Source: an uncultured Archangium sp. (GTDB lineage: Bacteria; Myxococcota; Myxococcia; Myxococcales; Myxococcaceae). From it: DNA of 7,956 nt. Below, piece after piece: positions 1-6,095 of this stretch. The stretch covers positions 1 to 7,956 of the forward strand of contig CAMLFP010000260.1 in the NCBI GenBank assembly GCA_946479335.1, given 5' to 3'. A program made the position numbers and the translations under genes. The notes below the pieces were generated by a model. The model worked only from the letters and a program-made list of their open reading frames with translations, was not told the origin of the DNA and did no database searches. Position 1 is the stretch's first letter, and the number at the start of each line of letters is the position of its first letter.

Positions 1-423
1 TTCCCCCTCGAGCTCTACATCTCCGCCGGCCTGAAGGACGACATTCAGGCGTTCCAGTTCTCGCTGGTGACGCGCGGCTCGGAGCTCGACTGCACCGAGG
101 TGCAGAAGTCGTGCGTGAATGGTCAGGTCGACAGCAGCCGCTTCGTGACGCACGACGAGAACGGCCAGCAGAAGTCGTCGTGGAGCTTCTCGCTCGCCAC
201 GCTGCAGGCCGGCTCGCCCAACGAACAAGACGTGTCGCTCAAGGGCTTGAAGCCGGGCTCCGACTTCGCGCTGGTGATCGAGGCGGTCTCGAGTGAGTCG
301 CCCGCGCAGCTCGCCGGCAGCTCGTGCAACTACGTGCCGAAGCTCGATGCGGGCAACAACGCCGCGGTCACCGCGCGCATCGAGCTGCTCTCACCGCACG
401 CCGCCTGCGACCCGCGTCACTGA
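1..423 (+). CDS. C-terminal part of an unrecognised, probably exported protein (5' end outside window)
   Basis: The frame is open from base 1 to a TGA at 421-423, giving 140 visible residues with strong G/C third-position bias, so it is a real gene entering from the left. A GTG at 67 is a possible internal start, but coding bias continues to the left edge. The visible part is rich in Ser, Gly and alternating hydrophobics. It has four Cys (in LDCTEV, KSCVNG, SSCNYV and the near-terminal AACDPRH), which would suit disulfides in an exported protein. A stretch around VSLKGLKPGSDFALVIEAVS resembles the L-x-PG-x-x-Y/F strand turn of fibronectin type III-like beta sandwiches. The signal peptide or lipobox that would decide location lies outside the window. 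No family is recognised and no function is assigned. Its last 7 bases overlap the end of the convergent PilZ gene. Confidence 0.8.
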   Translation, partial: FPLELYISAGLKDDIQAFQFSLVTRGSELDCTEVQKSCVNGQVDSSRFVTHDENGQQKSSWSFSLATLQAGSPNEQDVSLKGLKPGSDFALVIEAVSSESPAQLAGSSCNYVPKLDAGNNAAVTARIELLSPHAACDPRH

Positions 424-734
424 CGCTTCAGGAACTTCGCGATCAGCTTCTCGATGCGCGCGCGATCGACAGCCGCGAGCGCTTGAAACTGCACGCCCAT
501 GCCCAGCTCCTTGGCCGACACGATGTCGCCCTCGCAGGCGATCTCATGCGTGTCGCCGGGCAGCGTGAACTTGAGCGAGACGCGCGTGCCCGTCGGCAGG
601 GGGATGGTCTGGTTGAAGTACGCGCCGCCGACCGAGAGGTTCGAGGCGCGCTGGTAGTAGAGCTCGCCGTCGCGGGCCGCTTCGATCCACAGCTCGACTG
701 GAATCCGCTCTTCCTTGCGCTTCTCGGTACCCAT
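417..734 (-). CDS. Small single-domain PilZ protein, putative c-di-GMP receptor
   Basis: This 105-residue protein starts at the ATG at 734 (MGTEKRKEER) and stops at TGA 419-417. It carries both PilZ signatures: RxxxR at residues 6-10 (R6-KEE-R10) and the (D/N)xSxxG motif at 32-37 (NLSVGG). The later GMGVQF strand is also typical of the fold. These motifs bind cyclic di-GMP in PilZ proteins, so it is probably a cytosolic c-di-GMP effector acting by protein-protein contact, as there is no other domain, signal peptide or membrane segment. Small stand-alone PilZ proteins are numerous in myxobacteria. The frame stays open upstream to 1022, but that extension is antisense to phoB, and the domain begins right after M1. 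It is divergent from phoB with only 52 bp between start codons, and its stop overlaps the convergent upstream gene. Its target is unknown. Confidence 0.88.
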   Translation of the reverse strand: MGTEKRKEERIPVELWIEAARDGELYYQRASNLSVGGAYFNQTIPLPTGTRVSLKFTLPGDTHEIACEGDIVSAKELGMGVQFQALAAVDRARIEKLIAKFLKRQ

Positions 735-771
735 GAAGTCTGGCGGCTTATGCCATGAGACGATGTGGGGT

Positions 772-777
772 AGGAAG
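772..777 (+). promoter_or_regulatory. Shine-Dalgarno site of phoB
   Basis: AGGAAG lies 9 bases before the ATG at 787. It supports that start over the TTG at 715, whose extra 24 residues precede the receiver domain, match nothing in the family and would run into the divergent PilZ start. The 52-bp gap (735-786) must hold or overlap promoters for both divergent genes. I see no convincing -35/-10 pair and no PHO-box repeat in it. Confidence 0.6.
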
Positions 778-786
778 CCGCGCGCA

Positions 787-1463
<677 letters not shown>

Positions 1464-1467
<4 letters not shown>

Positions 1468-2783
1468 ACCGCCTCTTGTTGTGGATGTGGGGCGCCTTCC
1501 TCGGGCTGGCCGCGTTCGCCCTCTTCTTCACCGCCAACGTCGCCGTCGCCATCGGCGCGGGGGCCATCGGCGCGGCCTGCGTGTTCGGCGCCACGCAACG
1601 CATCACCGCGCAGTGGAAACGTCGGGCTGACGCGTTCGCCGCCGCTGCGCGCGGGTTGGCGCTCGACCCCGGCGTCGACGTGGGGCCCGGCGAAGACCCC
1701 ATCGCGCTGGCCCGCGAGGTGAACAGCGTGGCCGTCGCCGCGCGGGAGAACACGCGCAAGCTGGGCATGTTGCGCGCGGTCATCGACGGCATGGCCGAGG
1801 GCGTGTGGATGACCTCGGAAGATGGCACCGTCATCGAGCACAACAACGCCCTCAAGGAGCTCCTCTTCACCGCGCGCGAGCTGGTGGGGCACCGCCCGCG
1901 CGACCTCTTCCCCGGCAGCGAGGAGATCCAGGAGGCGACGGAGAAGGCCTGCGTGGAGGGCGTCTCCAGCCGCATCGAGCTCAACGTGGAGGGCGTGAAG
2001 CCCACCGTGCTCTCGGTGCACGTCTCGCCGCTGGGCCGCGAGTACGGCGGCTCGTCGGCGGTGTTCTTCGACGTCACCGAGCTGCGGCGCCTCGAGAAGG
2101 TGCGGAAGGACTTCGTCGCCAACGTCAGCCACGAGCTGCGCACGCCGATCACCGCCATCCGCGGGTACGCGGAGACGCTGCAGTCGGGCGCGATCAACGA
2201 CGCCAACGCGGCGCCGAAGATGGTGGAGATCATCCACCGGCAGTCGGAGCGGCTCTCGGAGCTGGTCGAGGATCTCCTCGAGCTCTCGCGCATCGACGCG
2301 CGGCAGATCCAGCTCGAGGAGAAGCCGGTCGGCGTGCTGGAGGCGACGCAGCGCGCGTTCGAGGCCGTGCGGCCCAAGGCCAGCCCCCGCAACACCACGC
2401 TGCACGTCAACATCTCCCCGAGCGCGCAGGTGCTGGGCGACAAACGCGCGGTGGAGCAGCTCCTCCTCAACCTGGTGGACAACGCGGTGAAGTACACGCG
2501 CCCCGGCGGCCGCGTGGAGGTCACCGCCGAGCGCCGCGGCGACAACCTGCTCATCGGCGTGAAAGACGACGGGCCCGGCATCGAGGCGCGCCACCTGCCC
2601 CGCGTCTTCGAGCGCTTCTACCGGGTCGACAAGGGCCGCTCTCGCGAGATGGGCGGCACCGGCCTGGGCCTGTCGATCGTGAAGAACCTCGCCAACACCA
2701 TGAAGGGCGACGTGCGGGTGGAGAGCGCGCCCGGGCAGGGCTCCACCTTCTTCGTCGAGCTACCGGTTCCACCGGCGAGCTGA
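1464..2783 (+). CDS. phoR: PhoR-type membrane sensor histidine kinase with PAS domain
   Basis: This 439-residue protein starts at the ATG at 1464, overlapping the phoB stop; the frame is open to 1338, but that stretch is a shadow of phoB. Two hydrophobic helices (about 4-22 and 24-43) are joined by a very short turn, so there is almost no extracytoplasmic sensor, as in E. coli PhoR. A basic stretch (WKRR) and linker follow, then a PAS domain (about 102-210), HisKA with the phosphorylated H223 in the H-box SHELRTP, and the ATPase domain. The ATPase shows an N-box around N340 (NLVDNAVKYT), G1 box DDGPGI, F-box ERFYRVD and G2 box GGTGLGLS at 397-404. All catalytic motifs are intact. It phosphorylates, and probably dephosphorylates, PhoB. 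In known systems PhoR reads phosphate through PstSCAB and PhoU, which are not in this window. Confidence 0.9.
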
Positions 2784-2794
2784 GTTGCGAGAAA

Positions 2795-2824
2795 TCGACG
2801 AACCGCGAAGGCGCGGCGTACACT
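2795..2824 (+). promoter_or_regulatory. Candidate sigma70-type promoter before the phosphoesterase gene
   Basis: A -35-like TCGACG (2795-2800, 4 of 6 to TTGACA) and a -10-like TACACT (2819-2824, 4 of 6 to TATAAT) are 18 bases apart in the 51-bp gap after phoR. The predicted transcription start, about 2831, is only a few bases before the ATG at 2835, and no Shine-Dalgarno sequence is present, so the transcript would be leaderless or nearly so. This is a motif match by eye only; read-through from phoR is equally possible. Confidence 0.4.
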
Positions 2825-2834
2825 CGGCGCCGCA

Positions 2835-3761
2835 ATGCGCGTCGCGGTGCTGTCAGACACTCACGGCAACCTCGCCGCTGCCGAGGCGGTGCTTGAAGAC
2901 ATCAAGCAGCAGGCCCCTGACTACGTCATCGCCGCCGGAGATCTCGCGATGCGCGGCTCCCACCCGGCGGAGACCGTCGACCTGCTCTTCGCCGAGTGCG
3001 ACGCGCTGTTGATGGGCAACACCGACGCGTACCTCTCGGGGCTCTACCTCCACGGCGCGTACCGCGAGGCCGATCACTGGAAGACGGAGCTGCTCCAGTG
3101 GACGCGCGAACAGCTGGGCGCCGAGCGTCTGCAGAAGATGGGCGAGCTGCCCTTCTCGGTGCGCTACTCGCCGCGCAAGGGGCAAGACCTCTTCGTCTGC
3201 CACGCCAACCCGAAGAACCTCGAAGACTCGCTGGAGCCGACGATGGACGAGGGCGCCATCCGCAAGTGGCTGCAGCACGTCGACGCCACGGCCATGGCCT
3301 TCGGGCACCTCCATTTCCCCTACCGGCGCCGGGTGGGGAAGCTGGTGATCGCCGACGTCGCCTCGGCCGGCATTCCCCGCGACGGTGATCTCCGGCCCGC
3401 GTGGGGCCTCTTCACGTGGACGCCGCGCGGCTGGCGCGTGCAGATCCGCCGGGTGCGGTACACGGTGCGCAAGGCGACGCAGGCGCTGAGCGCGCGCAAG
3501 GTGCCGGGCGCGCCGCTGCTGATCCACAAGATGGTGGAGTGCCGCTACCGCCACCACGCGCAGCTCGCCGAGGCCGCGCGCCGGCACTCGGGGCTGCCGC
3601 CGTACCTCAAGCCGCCCACCAGCAACCTCCCGAAGCCGTACCTCGCGCCGCCGCCGGGCGCGACGCCCGAGCAGCTGGAGGTCGCGCCCGTCGAGGAGCC
3701 CGAGCTCGAGCTGCCCGACGCGGCCGCCGACGACGCGCCCGGGTGCGCCTCGGGCGAGTAG
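2835..3761 (+). CDS. Calcineurin-like metallophosphoesterase with a C-terminal Pro/acidic tail
   Basis: This 308-residue protein carries the full metallophosphoesterase motif series: DxH in SDTHGN (D8, H10), GD at 35-36, GN at 61-62 (GNTD), a lone metal-ligand His at 123 (CHANP) and GHLH at 157-160. These residues bind the two metal ions that drive phosphomonoester or phosphodiester hydrolysis. The core most resembles the YfcE/MJ0936-like group. There is no signal peptide or membrane segment, so it should be cytosolic. It is longer than that group's usual 160-250 residues. After about residue 225 comes a basic helix-like stretch, and from about 255 a low-complexity tail of Pro, Glu, Asp and Ala (PPYLKPP, LAPPPG, EEPELELPDAAADD), probably disordered. 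The substrate cannot be read from sequence. Position between phoR and a second PhoB gene suggests, but does not show, a role in phosphate scavenging or signalling. Confidence 0.85.
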   Translation: MRVAVLSDTHGNLAAAEAVLEDIKQQAPDYVIAAGDLAMRGSHPAETVDLLFAECDALLMGNTDAYLSGLYLHGAYREADHWKTELLQWTREQLGAERLQKMGELPFSVRYSPRKGQDLFVCHANPKNLEDSLEPTMDEGAIRKWLQHVDATAMAFGHLHFPYRRRVGKLVIADVASAGIPRDGDLRPAWGLFTWTPRGWRVQIRRVRYTVRKATQALSARKVPGAPLLIHKMVECRYRHHAQLAEAARRHSGLPPYLKPPTSNLPKPYLAPPPGATPEQLEVAPVEEPELELPDAAADDAPGCASGE

Positions 3762-3790
3762 CCGTCACCTGCTTGTCACGCACCCTTCAC
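3762..3790 (+). promoter_or_regulatory. Candidate tandem PHO box upstream of the second PhoB-type gene
   Basis: Three 7-mers start exactly 11 bp apart: CCGTCAC (3762), TTGTCAC (3773) and CCTTCAC (3784). Against the E. coli PHO-box half-site CTGTCAT they match at 5, 5 and 4 of 7 positions. The 7-bp repeat plus 4-bp linker is the known PhoB-binding geometry. A poor fourth unit (GCGTGAA, 3795) keeps the phase. It begins directly after the phosphoesterase stop and ends 34 bases before the ATG of the next gene. A weak -10-like stretch (CATACGTA, 3810-3817) lies between, with no visible Shine-Dalgarno. The linkers are GC-rich, unlike E. coli. Binding by PhoB is inferred. Confidence 0.5.
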
Positions 3791-3802
3791 CGCCGCGTGA
3801 AG
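3785..3802. repeat. Inverted repeat CTTCAC / GTGAAG
   Basis: Six-base perfect arms (3785-3790 and 3797-3802) flank a 6-base centre, overlapping the last unit of the candidate PHO box. It could be an operator dyad or a weak hairpin. It has no U-tract, so it is a poor candidate for an intrinsic terminator of the phosphoesterase gene. Confidence 0.4.
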
Positions 3803-3824
3803 CGCCGCGCATACGTAGCCGCGC

Positions 3825-4520
3825 ATGGCATTCGTACTGATCGTTGATGACGAGGCAGACCTGGCGTCGCTGGTGGAGTTCAACCTGCACCAGGCGGGCC
3901 TCGAGACCGCCATCGCGATGACGGGAGAGCGCGCGCTGCAACTGGCGCAGCAGCGCGTGCCCGACGTGGTGCTGCTCGATCTGATGCTGCCCGACCTCTC
4001 CGGCAAGGAGGTCTGCCGTCGGCTGCGCGCCGAGCCCCGCACCCGCGAGGTGCCCATCGTGATGCTGACCGCGCGCGGCGAGGAGTCGGATCGCGTGGAG
4101 GGCTTCGAGGTGGGCGCCGACGACTACGTCAGCAAGCCCTTCTCACCGCGCGAGCTGGTGCTGCGCTTGAAGGCCATCTTGCGGCGCGCCGGGCCGACCG
4201 ACGCCGGCCAGCGCATCACCACCGGGCTCCTCACGTTGGACACCGGCTCGCACCGCGCGTGGGTCGAGGGCCAGCCGCTGGAGCTGACCGCGCTGGAGTT
4301 CAAGCTGCTGCACCAGTTCATGGCGCGCCCGGGCCGCGTGCAGTCGCGCGAGCAGCTGCTGGCCGACGTGTGGGGCATCACCTCGCCGCTGGAGACGCGC
4401 ACCGTCGACACCCACGTGATGCGGCTGCGCGAGAAGCTGGGCCCGGCGCGCAACAGCGTGGAGACCGTGCGCGGCGTCGGCTACCGCATGACGGACGAGT
4501 CAGTGGCCGCGCGCGCCTGA
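3825..4520 (+). CDS. Second PhoB-type response regulator, orphan (OmpR/PhoB family)
   Basis: This 231-residue protein has a receiver domain with D8-D9, phosphoacceptor D52 (LLDLMLP), T82 (MLTAR) and K104 (KPF), all intact. A winged-helix domain follows, with recognition helix RTVDTHVMRLREK and wing GVGYRMT. It aligns along its length with the phoB product at 787-1467, but no histidine kinase is adjacent, so its partner is unknown; PhoR from 1464-2783 is the obvious candidate. In the recognition helix, Met199 stands where the first regulator has Lys201 (Arg in E. coli PhoB), so DNA contacts may differ. The ATG at 3825 sits directly before the receiver domain and has no clear Shine-Dalgarno. 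A candidate PHO box precedes it, consistent with autoregulation. Its last 21 bases overlap the end of the convergent ppx gene. It could instead regulate a different regulon. Confidence 0.85.
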   Translation: MAFVLIVDDEADLASLVEFNLHQAGLETAIAMTGERALQLAQQRVPDVVLLDLMLPDLSGKEVCRRLRAEPRTREVPIVMLTARGEESDRVEGFEVGADDYVSKPFSPRELVLRLKAILRRAGPTDAGQRITTGLLTLDTGSHRAWVEGQPLELTALEFKLLHQFMARPGRVQSREQLLADVWGITSPLETRTVDTHVMRLREKLGPARNSVETVRGVGYRMTDESVAARA

Positions 4521-6026
4521 GGCGGTCACCTGGAGCGTCTTCCCGAACACCTCGCGGAACAGCTCGAGCTCGTGCTGGAGATCCCACAGCTCGAGATCGA
4601 CGGAGCCGCGCGTCTTCACCGTGAGCTGCACCGCCCGCCCCTTCACCGCCGCGGAGACCGACTTCACCGGCTGCTGGTGGCTGCGATCGAGCGAGTCGGC
4701 GACGCGCAGCAGCGTGGCGCACTTGCGCACCAGGCGGAAATCAGCCGGCGTGAGCGGCGCGAGGAGCTCGTGCACCGGCTCCGGCCGCGTGCGGCGATGA
4801 AAGCGCGCGATGAGCGCCACCAGCTGCCGTTCGCGATCGGTGAGGCCCGGGAGATCGCTGTTCAAGATCAGGTAGTGCGTGTGCTTGTGGTGCTTCTGGT
4901 AGTTCACCGCGTGCCCCACGTCGTGCAGCAGCGCGGCGGTCTCGAGGTACGGCCGCGCCGCGGCGGGGAGCTGGTGGAGCGTCGCGAGATCGTCGAAGAG
5001 CTGCAGCGCGAGCGCGGCCACGCGGGTGCCGTGCTCCTCGCTGAAGTGGAAGCGGCGGCCCAGCGCGAGCGCGGCGTCGGTGAGCGAGTGATCGTCGGCG
5101 TCGATCTTCCGGCGCTTGAGCAGGTCGTAGAGGATGCCCTCGCGCAGCCCGCGATCGACCGCGGTGATGGTGTTGATGTGGAGCCGCTGCATCACGGCCT
5201 CCAGCACCACCGCGCCCGCCACCACGATGTCGGCGCGGCGCGGGTCGAAGCGCTTGCGGCGCTTCTCCGAGTCCATCTCCGCGAGCGTCTCGACGGCGCG
5301 GGAGATCTCCTGCTGCGTGGCGTGCCCCACGCCCTCGGAGCGCGCGAAGGCCACGATGGCGCCGATGGTGCCCGAGGAGCCGACGGCGCTGGTGGGCAGC
5401 CCCTTCAGCGGCGTCTTGATGCGCTCGCCCAGCATCTCGCGGGCGTAGTCGCGCATCAGGCGCAGCTTCTTGCCGGGCAGCGCGTCCTTCACGTCGAAGA
5501 GCTCGGTGAGGCGCACCGCGCCGAGGTCGACGCTCCAGAGATCGTGCGGTTGCTCGCCGATCGCGAAGATCACCTCGGTGCTGCCGCCGCCGATGTCGAC
5601 GCACAGCGACTTCTGGTGCGGCTGCTTGCCGTGCAGCACGCCGAGGCAGATCAGGCGCGCCTCTTCACGGCCCGACACCACGTCCAACGTGAGGTTCGCC
5701 TCGCGCTTGACCCGCCGCACGATGTCGTCGCGGTTGCGGGCCTCGCGCAGCGCGCTGGTGGCGACCGCGCGGGTGCGCGCGCCATAGCGATCACACAGCG
5801 CCGCGTAGCGCCGCAGCGTCGCCACCAACCGCGAGGCCACCTCGCGCGAGATGACGCCCGACTTGAAGAGGCCCTCGCCCGGCCGCACCGGGTCGCGCTC
5901 GGTGTGCAGCGTCTCCAGCGAGCCGTCGGGCAGTACGCGCGCCAACTCGAGGCGCACGGCGTTGGTGCCGACGTCGATGGCACCGAGGATGTCGTCGTTC
6001 AGATCGCGGGAGGTGCGGCGTGCCAT
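4500..6026 (-). CDS. ppx: Exopolyphosphatase / pppGpp phosphohydrolase (Ppx/GppA family) with HD domain
   Basis: This 508-residue protein is close to the E. coli Ppx length (about 513). The N-terminal actin/Hsp70-like half shows AIDVGTNAVRL at 16-26 (phosphate 1 loop), SGREEARL with E121 at the position of the E. coli catalytic Glu121, and DIGGGSTE with GGG at 146-148 (phosphate 2 loop). The C-terminal half has an HD domain (LLHDVGHAVNY, H368-D369) followed by a His-rich KHHKHTHY stretch, as in long Ppx proteins. It hydrolyses terminal phosphates of polyphosphate; some members also convert pppGpp to ppGpp, and sequence alone does not separate the two. The start at 6026 places the first beta strand at the usual distance; another ATG at 6071 would add 15 residues unlike the family. 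No good Shine-Dalgarno is seen for either. It is divergent from ppk1 and overlaps the orphan regulator gene by 21 bp at its 3' end. Confidence 0.92.
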   Translation of the reverse strand: MARRTSRDLNDDILGAIDVGTNAVRLELARVLPDGSLETLHTERDPVRPGEGLFKSGVISREVASRLVATLRRYAALCDRYGARTRAVATSALREARNRDDIVRRVKREANLTLDVVSGREEARLICLGVLHGKQPHQKSLCVDIGGGSTEVIFAIGEQPHDLWSVDLGAVRLTELFDVKDALPGKKLRLMRDYAREMLGERIKTPLKGLPTSAVGSSGTIGAIVAFARSEGVGHATQQEISRAVETLAEMDSEKRRKRFDPRRADIVVAGAVVLEAVMQRLHINTITAVDRGLREGILYDLLKRRKIDADDHSLTDAALALGRRFHFSEEHGTRVAALALQLFDDLATLHQLPAAARPYLETAALLHDVGHAVNYQKHHKHTHYLILNSDLPGLTDRERQLVALIARFHRRTRPEPVHELLAPLTPADFRLVRKCATLLRVADSLDRSHQQPVKSVSAAVKGRAVQLTVKTRGSVDLELWDLQHELELFREVFGKTLQVTASGARGH

Positions 6027-6040
6027 GGCTTGAAGGGCGC

Positions 6041-6053
6041 GCAGGTTACCTGC
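6041..6053. promoter_or_regulatory. Palindrome GCAGGT-T-ACCTGC in the ppx-ppk1 gap
   Basis: Two perfect 6-base arms around a single central base lie 15 bases upstream of the ppx ATG, in the 69-bp divergent gap. The size and symmetry suit a dimeric regulator's operator that could act on ppx, ppk1 or both. No regulator family is recognised from the motif, and chance in GC-rich DNA is possible. Confidence 0.4.
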
Positions 6054-6071
6054 TTGCCGAGTCGATCCCAT

Positions 6072-6089
6072 ATGCCAAGAAGGTGACGG
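6072..6089 (-). promoter_or_regulatory. PHO-box-like 7-4-7 element in the ppx-ppk1 gap
   Basis: Read on the minus strand this is CCGTCAC-CTTC-TTGGCAT, identical at 15 of 18 positions to the first two units of the candidate PHO box at 3762-3779. Both half-sites match CTGTCAT at 5 of 7. It points toward ppx but could serve either gene. Caution: it overlaps the ppk1 ribosome binding site, whose complement contains TCACCTTCTT, so part of the resemblance may be accidental. Confidence 0.35.
6077..6086 (+). promoter_or_regulatory. Strong Shine-Dalgarno site of ppk1
   Basis: AAGAAGGTGA matches the extended anti-16S sequence (AAGGAGGTGA) at 9 of 10 positions and lies 9 bases before the ATG at 6096. 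It fixes the ppk1 start and is the strongest ribosome binding site in the window. Confidence 0.75.
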
Positions 6090-6095
6090 GGAACC

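Noticed and set aside
715..786. TTG start giving phoB 24 extra residues.
   Set aside because: The receiver domain starts at the ATG at 787, which has a properly spaced AGGAAG; the extension overlaps the PilZ start.
3785..3802. Hairpin as an intrinsic terminator after the phosphoesterase gene.
   Set aside because: The stem is only 6 bp, there is no T-run, and it sits within the presumed promoter of the next gene.
4521..4535. GGTCACCTGGAGC, resembling a PHO half-site followed by CTG.
   Set aside because: It lies inside the ppx coding region, has no second half-site at 11 bp, and GTCACC is common in these GC-rich coding regions.
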